A stretch of DNA of 64,000 nt from Candidula unifasciata (GCA_905116865.2 CAJHNH020001112.1:1215932-1279931), one strand, 5' to 3'. Positions 1 through 11,740 are shown, numbered from the stretch's first letter. Program-made: numbers and translations. The notes: generated by a model not told the origin, from the letters alone.

Positions 1-790
1 CTGCAGCATGCATCAGTTCGTGTGCCGACCGAGACACCTACATGCATTGCAACACGACTGTCAAAAATCTTCTCTCGTTGTCTTCCTCTGTCTCTCCTTC
101 CACATATCTTTCCAGTGGTCACAAGATGTTCTATTTTCCCTTTTCTCATAACAGTGCCGAAAAATGATGACTGTCTCCTTCTGATGTCTGTGATATGTCT
201 TCTGGTTCCCGCCTCTTTCAGAACCTTTTGGTTGCTCTTTTCGGCTGTCCAAGGTATTGTAAGCATTCTTCTGTAAAACCACATCTCTGAGGCCTCAAGA
301 CATTCTTTGGCCTGCCTACCGATTGTCCAGGATTCACAGCCATATGTTAAAACTGGATGTATGTAGGAAGCAAGAATTCTTTTTCTAACTCTCAATGACA
401 AGGATATATTGCACAAGATATTCTTCATTTTATAAAATGCAGTTTTTGCCTGTCCTATTCAGTTATGCATCTTCCATCTGATGTTATCCATGTGCCCAGA
501 TACTTAAATTTCTGTTCTTGTCCTAAAATAAAACCATCGACTTTTATTACACATTTAGGAATAATGTGTTTCTTTGATACCACCATTACTTCTGTCTTCT
601 CATTATTCAAACTGAAACCCATTCTTCCACTTTCTAACACCACAAGGTCTATCATTTCCTGTAGTTCTTTCTGACATGTTGCTATCAAGACTGTGTCATC
701 AGCAAAACGTAAATTGTTTATATTGTGCCCACCAACGTTGACAACAACGGTCCTGAAATCCAATGTTTTCATTGTGGAAGACTTATCTTG
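1..790 (-). pseudogene. LINE reverse transcriptase fragment, C-terminal half
   Basis: Read on the minus strand, 455-790 encodes the RT palm with an FADDT catalytic box, followed by a thumb-like stretch containing FKYLGTW. Below 455 the frame breaks, but 20-300 in another frame resumes the usual LINE C-terminal sequence (EMWFYRRML, then a GRRQRGRQR basic stretch). It lacks the endonuclease and N-terminal RT and has frameshifts, so it is a dead, truncated copy. The same family recurs on the plus strand at about 1985-2260. Clade not assigned. Confidence 0.8.
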
Positions 791-900
791 ACACAGGCGT
801 GTCTTACTAGTTACACTCGCCATCGCCATGGGCTGTGAGTCACACGCCACCTCATTACGCAATATAATATTATCGTCTGGAAAAACGGAAAGGTAGCAAT
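775..900 (+). repeat. Dispersed repeat shared with 38770-38890
   Basis: About 110 bases containing CACTCGCCATCGCCATGGG and ending near GGAAAGGT match 38770-38890 in the same orientation with scattered differences. The segment adjoins the LINE fragment but is not obviously part of its RT. Identity of the parent element unknown. Confidence 0.6.
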
Positions 901-949
901 CCCTCATCATAATATTATTAAATAATAAAAAAAATGTGTCAAGTGGCTA

Positions 950-990
950 ATAATATTAGTAATAATAATAATAATAACAACAATAATAAT
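950..990. repeat. (ATA)n-type AT-rich microsatellite
   Basis: Imperfect AAT/AAC triplet run in an AT-rich stretch. The surrounding 905-1435 shows no gene. Confidence 0.7.
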
Positions 991-1436
991 CATATACTGA
1001 ATGGTTAACAATAAATATAATATAAATTAGTTCAAGTGAAATTTAAAAAAAATTCATAGAAAAAGACAATTGTTACCTAATTGTTGTTTTTGCTTACACC
1101 CATCTACAATTTGTTTGGGGATTGAAATGACCCAGACTCCCAGGTCTTAGCGCCCCTGTCACCCAGCTAGTGATTACAACATGTTCTTTCTTGTCCTATT
1201 GCCCATTTGTCACGAAAACATTTGACGTCTCGTGGCTGTTTACAAACGTAGATCATGCTATATTTACGCCTTTCGGTTGACACATCCGATTTAGCAGGAC
1301 ATGCGTCTGAAACCTGGCTTCCGTTTTTGGATCCCAGCTCTCTCGGCCAGATTTCCGTTATTACGTGACCAATATTTCAGGGTATTTTGGCTGTGTGGTT
1401 ACTTCTAAGTTAGAGTCAGAAGTATTGTTCAAATAA

Positions 1437-1720
1437 AGTAAAGTAAAGAAAAGGACCCTTTTCCACGCCTTATAGGCGTATAGGGCATATAGGGCGAGAC
1501 CTATATTTTTATAGACCATTCGGCACAAGATGGGTGATGTTGTCAGCATCACGCCGGCCTTTACTTCCCGGGACTGCACCCGGTACCCACTCAAGGCTGG
1601 GTCTACCTGGGAGCCAAGGTAATTTTTTAAGAAAATTCCGTCTCCAACAGGGAGCAAACCCACGACTTTCCGATCCGCGGCGCGCGTCTAGCCGCTCCGC
1701 CACGGCGACTCTCAAGTATT
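1437..1720 (-). mobile_element. tRNA-derived SINE, family 1, near full length
   Basis: On the minus strand the element starts with a tRNA-like head: an A-box-like TGGCGGAGCGGC near 1700 and a B-box-like GGGTTTGCTCCC near 1650. The body contains GGTACCGGGTGCAGTCCCGG, then GGCGTGATGCTGACAACATC, and it ends in CTTTACTTTACTTT. This is the most frequent element of the window; at least fourteen full or partial copies are listed here. ORFs crossing it are shadows. Confidence 0.88.
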
Positions 1721-1984
1721 GCTATATATTTAGTTTTATTTATTTATTTTATCTATATTCTGGTTTGTGTCGACAGGAGTAGCAGGTTATCAGATGATCG
1801 GTATTCGAGCTAGCGCGAGCTCGGTTGCCAGATATACTGTGATCTTGTAGAGTCTCAAAACATCAGTGGCTCTTTCACTTATCTTCTACTTCGTCGTTCT
1901 CTATATCTTGATGTTTCTACTTTCATGTTGTCGGAATTTGTTGCTGGAATCGTTGGATTTACATTTATTTAAAACATTTATTTG

Positions 1985-2260
1985 CCAGGAATAAAGACGC
2001 TCCAAACAGAATTGTTCAAGCAAAGGTAGCCTTTCACAAAATGAAGAATATTCTAGGAAATTTCCGTTTGTTAGTTGCGGAGTGAAAGATAATTTTCAAG
2101 AGCTATGTAAATCCTATCCTGATAAACGGAAGTAAATCATGGTCATTTAGCCGCTAGGTAAAAAAAATTTCTACAAGCAGCGGAGATGTGGTTTTACAGA
2201 CAAATTATGTGTAAACACGGAACTGATTTAAAAAAAAAATAAAACAAGTAAGATGTAATG
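1985..2260 (+). pseudogene. LINE RT thumb/C-terminal fragment
   Basis: The plus strand shows degraded coding for AKVAFHKMKNILGN, then YVNPILINGSKSW, then an EMWFY-like region. This is the standard post-palm region of the same LINE family as 1-790, in opposite orientation. Stops and frameshifts throughout. Confidence 0.65.
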
Positions 2261-2575
2261 AAACTGACTCATCAAATGAACTTATTGCCACATAAGAAAG
2301 CAACCGTCTGCATTCTTCGACATGTCTGGAAAGGGTAAAAACGGAGTACATCGTGAAGGTGTGAACGTTTGAGGGGAAATGAAAATGAAGGGTTCTGGGA
2401 CAGAAGATATTAGATAGTTTGACATTATGTTATGGAAAAGCATCTGTGTCGGAACTGATTGAAAATACACGAGGCAAAACTCTGTGGGTAGATATGACAA
2501 CCAATCCCACAAGACAAAAACTATAAAAAGAAGTCTTTCCTTCCTTTGAACTGTGTGTGCTCTTTATTTTATTGT

Positions 2576-2580
<5 letters not shown>

Positions 2581-2625
<45 letters not shown>
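2581..2625. repeat. (CT)n microsatellite
   Basis: About 22 CT dinucleotides. The T-run at 2779-2794 and the C/T-rich stretch at 3258-3300 are similar low-complexity DNA. Between 2630 and 3420 no gene was seen. Confidence 0.95.
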
Positions 2626-2628
<3 letters not shown>

Positions 2629-3420
2629 TGCAGGCAGGGGTTTGTACTATTCAATGCCTCCCTCTATATAATTTCTTCTTTCTCTAATTTGCCTTTCCTC
2701 CTCCGATTGCTATTTGTATAAACAACTCTTTCTCTGTCCATCTCTTCTTACATTTGTTACTCCGTCTGCCTCTCCTCTTTTTTTTTTTTTTTTTGACTCT
2801 CTGTGTAAGTAACGTAAAAACAGAATTACATAACCGCTACCCCAGTGGTCTTGAACCCTTTACCCCAGATAACCGGTAATTAAAAGGGTAATTGTTTCGT
2901 GCACTACGAGACAGCCAACACAATTAGTAATGTAGCACCATGTAACCGCTACATTATAAGGTAAAAATTATCGGCCGACAACCAGGATATTTGAGAGCAC
3001 GGGTTAAAGAATACTGGTTGAAACCACCTTGAACGTTAGGATAACTCGACGTCGACCGATACAGGCAACCAACAACTGGGACACCTCTTGGTCAATGTCT
3101 ACATTGCCAATTATTTCCTCGTCAGGGTCGCGAAGCTACAGACATTGCTGTCGAGTGTCGAGTCTGAGACACGGTAAATGTAACTCCATCTCTGGTTGAG
3201 GCCTTTCTTCCATAATTGATTAATGTCTCATTTTGTTGAAAGTTTTCCTAGTAGAGTTCCCCCCCCCCCCTCCCTTATTTTCCCCCCCATTTTTTTTTTC
3301 TTTCTGAAACCTACAGATTTCCTAACATTAAAAAACTTTACGGTTCACAGAGAGAAACGCAACATATGAGATAGTGCAGCTGAAAGTGAAGTTTGCTGTT
3401 CAGACATGGGAGAAAAGCCT

Positions 3421-3421
3421 T

Positions 3422-3462
<41 letters not shown>
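3421..3462. repeat. (TA)n microsatellite
   Basis: About 20 TA dinucleotides. An ORF reading through it as a YI repeat is an artefact. Confidence 0.95.
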
Positions 3463-3463
<1 letters not shown>

Positions 3464-3521
3464 GCCTGATTTCAATTCAAGTATGGACCTGAAATTTGCT
3501 TACCTGATAATCGTAAGCATA

Positions 3522-3645
3522 GGAAAAACACGGCGTGATGCTGACCACATCACCCATCATATGCCGTTGGTCTATAAAATATAGGTCTAGCCCTATATGC
3601 CCTATACGCCTAAAGGCGTGGAAAAGGGTCCTTTACTTTATTGTA
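3522..3645 (+). mobile_element. SINE family 1, 5'-truncated
   Basis: Contains the family-1 3' body (GGCGTGATGCTGACCACATC, CCTATATGCCCTATACGCC) and ends at CTTTACTTTA. The tRNA head is missing, as expected from 5' truncation during retrotransposition. Confidence 0.87.
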
Positions 3646-4104
3646 TATGGGAAAAACGAAAATAGTCAAAAAAAACACTTTTGACACTAATTCCTAAAAG
3701 AATAGCGTGAAATTGGGTGGAGGGGGGAACTCAGTGACCATACTATTGAACGCCTATAGAATATTCAGCTTCTCAAATCATTTCAGTTGACAGTTCATTG
3801 CGCACGTACAGCTTCCCTAACGATTCACCAGCATTGGACGTTTACAGGCTGGCCAGTCACAAAGTGTGGTGGTCCGATAATGTCATGTGGTTAGAAGCAT
3901 CAATAGTCCCCTCTGGAGGCGATTTCAAGAAGCATGCTCAATGGCAGACAGGCTGCGCAGTGGAGGACTGAAAAGTCATTAACATCTGCTAAAAACCGCT
4001 TGACATGGGTCAGGAATCGATGTGCATCGTCCACAACCAGTCATTGCCAGAAGCTCGTCACATGCAATAAGATCTATTTTTGTACTGTACTAGTTATCTG
4101 AAAG

Positions 4105-4490
4105 TTCTTCTTCTTCTTCTTCTCTTCCACCTTGTACCTCATCGAAGTGTCGGGGGGAGATGTAATTTTCGTTAATGAGCTCTGTCAAGAGCACTATTAG
4201 GATTGATGTTCATTTCTGTAAGGTTGTTCTTTATGCCATCACTTCATCTTTTCCGAGGTCTTCCATTCGCTCTATACCCGTTGTAACGTTTTAGTGTGGC
4301 TCGCTGTGGCAGATAGTACCAGGACATTCTTGTCAGGTGTCCAAACCACTTCATCTGTTGTTCTTTGATGTCCTGTAAGACTGGCTTTATTCCTAGCATT
4401 CGTCTAATTTCATGATTTCGTATTCTGTTTTTCCTTGAAACTCCTGCAGCTCTTCTAAGGCATTTCATCTCTGATGTCACAATTTTACGT
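4105..4490 (-). pseudogene. LINE C-terminal end with (GAA)n tail
   Basis: Minus-strand frames give CLRRAAGVSR, then NRIRNHEIRR, QMKWFGHLTRM and GRPRKRW, the conserved last ~100 residues of many endonuclease-type LINEs. Reading on, it ends at a GAA repeat (TTC on plus, 4105-4124). The layout is LINE 3' end followed by a GAA tail, seen at several other sites here. A related copy lies at 63440-63900. Confidence 0.75.
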
Positions 4491-4639
4491 ACTCTGCAAG
4501 TTATTACCCTTCATTAACAGTCAATGCATCGCCAAGGGTAACTTTCCATCAGCCTTTAAAAATGTCAAAAGTCTACCTTCATCATAAATCTGGATCTCCC
4601 AAAATAGCTATAGGCCTATCTCTCTGCTATCATCCCTAT

Positions 4640-5900
4640 TTGAACCCACTAGAAAAAAAAAATCAGAAAAAATAAAACTCCAACACTTAGATCATAATAA
4701 ACTTTATTTTTGACAACCAGTCAGGGTTTCGGCCACAGTGATCTTGTCAAACATGATAGAAAACTGGCATCAGAATATCAACGAAGAAAGATATGTGGAG
4801 GAGTGTTTATAGACTTTAAAAAGGCTTTTAACATGATAAACCATACTATTCTTATCAGAAAGACTGTAACAGTTAAAGTCAGTTTCAAGCTATTACCATT
4901 ACTACAATCTTTTTCGGTACATAGAAAACAAGATGTTTCACATAGTAAATCCATATCACATAGAAAACAAGATGTTTCACATAGTAAATCCATATCACAG
5001 ACTACTACTTTAAATACTGGAGTTTCCCAGGGTTCTATTCTTGGTTTGCAATTGACATAAATGATTTGCTTTTAGGTCTGTCGTCGTGCTAATAATCGCT
5101 GATGACTGTACCATCTATACAGATGCTCAAACTTGTACTAGAGATGTCTTTGAAACAAGAATTAGACAATATAGTTAGCTGAAGCTTTGCAACCCGCATG
5201 TAAATCAACAAAGGTAAAAATCCGTTGTAATAACAACACGACAAAATAGGTAGGCTTTAAATTCATACAGAATCCTTCAAATCAACGCTGAAAACACCAC
5301 GGTGGAAAGTGTAACTGAGCAAAAATCTTTAAGCCTTATCGTTAAAGGAAATCGTACATTCAGACAACACGTGCAAACACTTGTTATGTTAAACAGCTTT
5401 AAAAAGTATACCAACTAGCGAAATTAAAAAAAAAAACTTTCTGAATGAATATACTAGCAAATTATTCTACACTTCTCATATTCAGACCCACATAGACTAT
5501 TGCTCTACAATATGGGATGAATGTGCAAATTCAGTCATCAGACGACTGAAAGCACTCCAAAGAAGGGCTGCGTGTTTAATAACTAATAATCATGGAAGCG
5601 ACTGTTCGAACTTATTTAAAGCCATTATGCTATTATCGCTCTAAGAATACCTATTTTTCAGTAAAACTAAAGGTATTCACAAAATCATATACACCTCCAT
5701 GTTACCTCCCAATGAAAGGTACATCAAACGCCTATCTCTAAACCAAAAATATAAATACACAAAACAAGCATAGCGTACTCTGCAGCTCAGCTGTTGCCTC
5801 ACCTTCCCACATAAATGAAAAATACTACTAAACCCTATACATACAATTGAAAATGAAGAGCATATGATCTTACTACAGATTATATGCTCCTTAAAAGATT
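4640..5900 (+). pseudogene. Jockey/CR1-like LINE RT remnant
   Basis: Successive plus-strand frames give GVFIDFKKAFNMINH (RT block with the first catalytic Asp), GVSQGSILG (block B/4), an IADDCTIYTD catalytic box near 5095, and a C-terminal DYCSTIWDECANSV followed by LQRRAACLIT near 5500-5580. These are Jockey/CR1-type features. Multiple stops and frameshifts. A 39-bp in-frame tandem duplication sits inside the RT (4920-4997). Confidence 0.75.
4920..4997 (+). repeat. 39-bp perfect tandem duplication within LINE RT
   Basis: Two exact head-to-tail copies (4920-4958, 4959-4997), each encoding 13 residues beginning HRKQDVSH. The duplication preserves frame and lies just before the GVSQGS block. 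Confidence 0.9.
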
Positions 5901-6249
5901 CTAGTATGTTAAGCTTATGATGAGTTTTTATTGGATGTATTAGTATTATTATTTGTTTTTAGTGTTTCAAAGTGAAGAGCCAGTCTAGCGCATTCAGCGT
6001 TTGCAACGAATACTTAACTGATATTTAACTGTCATTGATTATGTCCATATTATGCAACCCATTAGACTTATAACATTTTTGGGTTAGGTTTATTACTACT
6101 AATAAACCGGTTCCGGTTTCAAGATGGAGGGATGTTTTCCTTCAAGCTTGTCTCCAGTCCGTTGATCGGTAGCCTAACAAGCCGCCATCGTAAAACATCC
6201 ACTGTTACAGAAACAGATTTCTGGCTTTAAACGTCATGTCGTTTCGTTC

Positions 6250-8058
6250 TAATTTGTTGAATACTAAAGAAGAACAAGGCTACTGACGCAGATGAAATCT
6301 CAGCTGAAATGTTAAAGGCAGCAGACGAAAACACCTTACAATATTTGCTACAGCTGTTCAATGATGTTTGGGTAAATGAATCCCCACCGCAACAGTGGAA
6401 AGAAGGTTAGATAGATAGTTAGTTAGATAGTTAGTTGGGTTATCCTCATTGCACTCCGGACATGTCCATAGGTGCTCAGATCCTCCCCTCAGTATGAACC
6501 CCAACGTCCGATGGCTAATAGTACCAGTTCTATGTTGATTAACAAGTCTTCTGGCGTAGCTGGTGTGCGTCTCGTTTTTTGCTGTGCCGATCTTAATTCC
6601 CAAGTCTGCCATTCTGGCGAGTGATGTGGATTCACTGCCACCAAAGTCCTCTATTCTTCCCATTTCTCTGAGGGCATTGATAATATCAGGGTTATATCAG
6701 TGGAAAGAAGGTGTTATATTCAAACTGCCCAAAAAAGGTGATTTAGCAGACTGCAACAACTGGCGTGGTATCACCCTACTCTCCGTACCAGGAAAACTGT
6801 TCTGCAGCATGCTAATGCAGAGACTGAAAAAGCCAATAGATGCAAGACTCCGAGAAGAACAAGCAGGATTCAGACCGAATCGGTCATGCATCGACCATAA
6901 ATTCACACTCAGGACCATCGTAGAAGAGTCATTAGAGTTTCAATCCCAACTCATCATCAACTTTGTTGATTTTCAGAAGGCCTTTGACAGCATACACCGC
7001 CCTACACTCTGGAAGCTACTCACAATCTATGGTTTCCAAGATAAATATGTCAATATTATAAAGGCCTTCTACACCGATTCCCGCTGCCTTGTTAGAACGG
7101 AATCTGGTAACTCTGATTGGTTCCCAGTAGAAACAGGCGTGAAACAAGGATGTGTCTTGTCACCGATGCTTTTCGGAATAGCACTCGATTGGGTCATGCG
7201 CAAATGCACACAGGACACACATCTAGGCATCAAATGGGTCGACAAAGTTCTCGAAGATCTTGACTTTGCTGACGACCTAGCACTCCTGAGCACAACACAT
7301 CTAGAAGCTCAGGAAAAAATGGACCGCCTCCAGAATATTTCAAGCCAAATCGGCCTTCAGGTCAACGCAGCCAAAACGAAAATCATCGATCTTACCAACG
7401 AGTCGAAAGACATCAAACTAAAGGATATTGTTCTTGAAAAAATCACCAGCTTCACATACTTAGGGAGCAAGATAACCTCTGCGGGAGATACAACATCAGA
7501 AATAACGACTCGAATCGCGTTAGCATCAAGTACCTTTAACAAACTGTCAAACATTTGGAAGTCAAGATCACTCAGCAACAACACGAAACTTAAGGTCTTC
7601 AATTCCTGTGTGATCCCAGTGCTAACTTATGGTTGTGAGAGTTGGAAATCATCAGTATCAATCGATAAGAAACTAGTCGCTTTCGAGAATAGATGCCTCC
7701 GAAAGCTATTGAATGTTCACTGGTCGGACTTTAGGTCCAATACATCTATAAGACAGGAAACAAAACAAAAATATGTGTCTGATTTTATTAGAATGCGTCG
7801 CTGGAATTACATCGGTCACGTACTCAGAATGGACATACAGAGACTTCCCCACCAAGCCTTCATATGGTCACCAGAGGGTAAAAGAAAACAGGGAAGACCA
7901 AAAGAAACTCTCCGTAGAACCATCACAAGGGAGAGCTCAACCATAGGTCTCAGTCGCACTCAAGACCTACATCAAGTGGCAACGAACCGACAGACGTGGA
8001 AAGCTATGACCTCTGCCCTATGCGCCATCTTTGGCACAAGAGGAATAACTAACTAACT
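6250..8058 (+). pseudogene. LINE with long RT frame, (CTAA)n tail, interrupted
   Basis: 5'-truncated LINE. 6250-6407 encodes the start of the RT (KATDADEISAEMLKA, matching the usual GPDGIPAE block). After a 290-bp insertion the frame resumes as KLPKKGDLADCNNWRG and continues to a stop near 8056. Visible blocks are EEQAGFRPNRSC, FVDFQKAFDSIHR (first catalytic Asp), GVKQGCVLSP, DLDFADDLALL (catalytic box near 7262), YLGSKI, LTYGCESWKSS and RWNYIGHVLRMD. It ends with a GRPKETLRR basic region and a short CTAA tail. From 6700 to the stop the frame is open for about 450 codons. The nominal start of that open frame, at 6563, lies in the inserted sequence and is not real. A 3' fragment of the same family lies at 46058-46199. 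Confidence 0.85.
6408..6697 (-). mobile_element. 5'-truncated I-like LINE inserted in a LINE
   Basis: Minus-strand sequence matches the 3' end of the element at 28355-30657. The last ~80 codons, from MGRIEDFGGSE to CPECNEDNPTN, read the same. It ends in a (CTAA/CTAT)n tail. The target sequence CAGTGGAAAGAAGGT occurs on both sides (6393-6407 and 6698-6712), a perfect 15-bp target-site duplication. Removing it restores the host LINE reading frame. Confidence 0.95.
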
Positions 8059-8149
8059 ATACGTTTTAAAACGTTCAGTAATGTAAACATAATTAGAGCA
8101 CATTCCAGCGTTTGTAATTAAGACATAGATGTTGTGAACATTTGTGTTT

Positions 8150-8262
8150 ATTGTAAATAACTCTGAAACGATGTACGAATAAATAACTGTATGCAAGAAG
8201 TGAACGTCAAAGGGCAGAATGTTAGACGGGGGACCAGACAGTTTTTCACTCTTCATCGCACC
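8150..8262 (+). repeat. Probable diverged copy of a dispersed 3'-end repeat
   Basis: The stretch around AAAGGGCAGAATGTTAGACG resembles AGGGCCGAATGTAAGACGGG at 18830 and its reverse at 58890-58925. Divergence is high, so this third copy is tentative. Confidence 0.4.
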
Positions 8263-8273
8263 ATTCTCTAAAT

Positions 8274-9364
8274 CATCGGCTCTTAACCTGTGGATCGCGA
8301 CCAATTTATGGGTCGAACGACCCTTTCATAGGGGTCGCCAAAGACCAACAGAAAGGGCATTTCCCCAAAGTATTATGAAGTAGCAACGGAAATAATCTTA
8401 TGGTTGGTGTGGTAAACTAGATTGGCAGAATTTATCGTCGCCTGGAGATCCCCTATAGTCCTTCCTAAATATTTTACAGGGCTCGAATTAAGAAAGTCTA
8501 GGGGAATTCTATGGGTCCCTGAGTTCATAGAGAAAGGAAAGGAAAATACAGAAAATCAAACCAATAGGGTGAATCCCCGGAATATAATGAAATACATAAT
8601 TATTCTACAAACTAAATTCAGAAAACCAAAGTTCAACCTTTGCAAATTGAACTCAAATGAATCACAATGTACAATACTTCGTCTACACAAAGAATTAAAT
8701 TGATCCTAAATGATATAAATTCGATATTTGAGGTTTCTAAATCAACAATTGTATTGATATAATACAGACTAGGAATCCCAACAAATTATTCAACTCAAAA
8801 GGAAATTAACTCATCATTCCACATGAAAAAAAAAAAAAAAAAAACCAGTTCAATATATCTAACGTCACTCATCTCAAAGATAGTTCAAGCTGAATACGGC
8901 GTTCTGTAGTATGGACAATATACTGGCGGCAACAAATGTAATGATTGGCTATCTGCATACGTCTTCAGTTCATTTCGGAATTTCCTTCTATAGTGTTGTT
9001 AACCATCCATAGGGTTACCGGGAACCTGAATTCGTATGATGTTTGTTATTATTATTTCTTTTGGTGGTAGGCCGATGGAATGGCTGGGGCTGTCGTTTGG
9101 TGTAGTGACGAATGACTAGCTCTAAGGGTTTTTCCTGGTAACACTCAGAAAACGTCATAAGTTATGTGCGCCTTCGTACATTTTCTACCCTTCTCGCATC
9201 TATATTCAACTATGTTTATTTTAAGTGCGCAATTCTTTTAACCACAAGATGCAATTAACTCTTGCCGGACTGAAATATTCCGTTGGTTTGTCACATCTGG
9301 GGGTCGCCACAACATGAGGAACTGTATTAAAGGGTCGGGGCAATAGGAAGGTTGAGAGCATCTG
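8274..9364. mobile_element. Non-autonomous SPIN-like hAT DNA transposon
   Basis: The left end resembles the SPIN terminus: CTCTTAACCTGTGGATCGCG, then GTCGAACGACCCTTTCATAG and GGGGTCGCC. The right end contains GTCGCCACAACATGAGGAAC, TGTATTAAAGGGTCG and AAGGTTGAGAGC, the matching other terminus. Flanking octamers CTCTAAAT (8266-8273) and TTCTAAAG (9365-9372) agree at 6 of 8 positions, as expected for an aged hAT duplication. The ~900-bp interior has no transposase and includes an A-run near 8825; a 93-codon ORF at 8422 has no recognisable domain. Confidence 0.82.
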
Positions 9365-9596
9365 TTCTAAAGACATTGATGGTCTTTTATCACGCCGGCA
9401 CTCGCTGCCCAATGGCCTTTACATTGACCGTGTCAGGTAAATGCCTTGACTGTTATCAGCTTGAAGTAAATTTTCAAGAAAAAAAACGAAAGAAGGAACT
9501 TTTTTGTCAAAATTGTTAAGAATTGGACATGCAAGCCCGTCGAACATTCTGCCCATCAAATTTCCCCCTCTATTCATCATTGTATTCTTACATCTG

Positions 9597-9895
9597 TTAA
9601 TTTCTTGTTCTATTCTTGGAATGCCTCGCGGCGTCTGGACAGGAAGAAATTTCTGGAACACGCCCTTCTGTTCGCTTCGTAGAAATTACTTTTTTCAGTG
9701 TCTCTGACATTTCTGCGGTCCACGTTCTGCATGATCGACCTCTGGTTCTGTAACTGTTGCATCTGTATAACAATGCTCTTTGTGTTTCCCTGTCTGATGC
9801 CAATTCTGTTACGTGACCAAACCATTTGAATAGTTGTCTACCTGTAACGTTCTGTATTTACTCTCCTTCTGATATCATCGCTCCTTACTCGATCT
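9597..9895 (-). pseudogene. Decayed LINE C-terminal remnant
   Basis: Minus-strand frames give a DDIRRRVN-like stretch, then KWFGHVTE-like sequence broken by a frameshift, then a basic RTRGRSCRTW region. This matches the LINE C-terminal pattern seen at 4244-4480 and 63440-63900. Heavily mutated; identity rests on short motifs only. Confidence 0.55.
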
Positions 9896-10496
9896 TTCCT
9901 CTTTACATATGTTAACAAGACATCATAAAAATTATCTACGGTAGCTAAATATTCAGTACAAGAGATAGATTCCAAGAAACCAAGGCACAAATGTGAAAAA
10001 ATAACTTTGGGTTATATGAATGCTGGGACAACCTAGGATTGGTCGTATGTGTAACGTGTGCATTTAAAAAAAAAAAAAACGAAAGCACACACTGAGTGAT
10101 GTGACTAGTGTCACAGCTGATGACCTATCTTCAATGCAATTTTGCTGACATTAATTTACATGTTGCTTCGTGATCTTGAGAGAATTTGAATCAAGGACTT
10201 CCTTATGACAAGCAGCGAAAACTAACATACTGCTCTGCTGTAATTTCTTGTGATATGTTCCCTATGAGACAGTCAAAAGTAATCAAATTCTAAAATCTTC
10301 AGATCTTGGCCAATGTAATTTTCTTGAGGTGCTAGCTAATTTGTTTTTAACTTCAAGCATGCAACAGAATGATAAATATTTTTTTTAAAAGTAAACTATT
10401 TAGGACAGCAAGACCATGCCGAGTGTCCTAATAACTCCTGTTATGTTTCTCCAGTTTACCACATTTTAGCTTAGTATAGTAAAAAGTAAAAGTACC

Positions 10497-10755
10497 AAAG
10501 TAAAGGACCCTTTTCCACGCCTTTAGGCGTATAGGGCATATAGGGCTAGACCTATATTTTTATAGATCAATTGACACAAGATAGGTGACGTGGTCAGCAT
10601 CACGCCGGTCCCCTTTACTTCCCGGGCCTGCACCCGGTACCCACTCAAGGTTGGGTCGACCTGGGAGATGGGGTCATTTTTGAAAAAAGTCCGGCTCCTC
10701 CAGGAAGCGAACCCACGACCTTCTGATCCGCGGCGAACGTCTAGCCGCAGTGTAG
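10497..10755 (-). mobile_element. SINE family 1, near full length
   Basis: Minus-strand copy with tRNA-like head (B-box region GTGGGTTCGCTTCC near 10710), body and a tail of CTTTACTTT type at 10497. Between 9900 and 10497, and between 10756 and 11009, no gene was seen. Confidence 0.88.
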
Positions 10756-11009
10756 TATTAACCTTTGCATTATTTACCCGGTGGCCTACATGATAAAACA
10801 ATCCTGCTCTGTGTCTCGTTGACTCTGAATATAGTGAGTAAGGTTTCTGGATGAGTCTTTCGGTTCAGATCCACGATGGTTATCGCTAGAGCAAACGAGA
10901 TTCGTGCTTTGTACGACTGTATCAGAAAAGGGCCGGGGGAGGGGGCAGCACCCATTCTGCTTAGATTGAATAGGTCAAATGGGTAGTGGTTCATCTCGCC
11001 GTTATAAGC

Positions 11010-11468
11010 TTCTCTCTCTCCCTCTCTCTCTCTCCCTCTCTCTCCCTCTCTCTCTCCCTCTCTCTCTCTCCCTCTCTCCCTCTCTCTCGCTCTCTCCCTC
11101 CCTCTCTCCCTCTCTCTCCCTCCCTCTCTCTCTCCCTCTCTCTCTCCATCCCTCTCTCTCTCCCTCTCTCTCTCCCTCTCTCTCTCTCCATCCCTCTCTC
11201 TCTCTCCCTCTCTCTCTCCCTCTCTCTCTCTCGCTCTCTCTCTCTCCCTCCCTCTCTCTCGCTCTCTCTCGCTCTCTCTCTCCCTCTCTCTCTCTCCCCC
11301 CTCTCTCTCTCCCTCCCTCTCTCTCTCGCTCTCTCTCCCTCTCTCCCTCTTTCTCTCTCTCTCCCTCTCTCTCTCCCTCTCTCTCTCTCTCTCCCTCTTT
11401 CTCTCTCCCTCCCTCCCTCTCCCTCTCTCTCTCCCTCCCTGTCTCTCTCTCCCTCCCTCTCTCTCCCC
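11010..11468. repeat. Long CT-rich low-complexity tract
   Basis: About 460 bases of CT/CCCT/CTCG simple repeat. Long SLSL- or RERE-coding frames on both strands are composition artefacts, not genes. Confidence 0.95.
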
Positions 11469-11740
11469 TGTGTGTGTGTCTCTGTGGGAGTGTCCATGTG
11501 TGTCTTCATGCATGACTGTATTTATGACTGTATGCGTGTATGCCTGTATTATGTATGAATTTATGTTTGTATCTATGTATGTATGTTTGTGTGTACGTAT
11601 GCCTGTGTGTATGTGTGTATGCATGTTTGTTTGTATGTATCTGTGTATGTATGTATGTAATGTATGCATGCATGTTTGTGTGTGTAAGTGAGTGGGTGAG
11701 CGTGTGTATGTGGGTGTATGTATGCACGCGCGGGTTTTTG
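11469..11740. repeat. TG/TATG-rich simple repeat
   Basis: TGTGTG, TATGTATG and TGCATG repeats directly following the CT tract. ORFs rich in C, V, M and Y here are artefacts. Confidence 0.9.
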
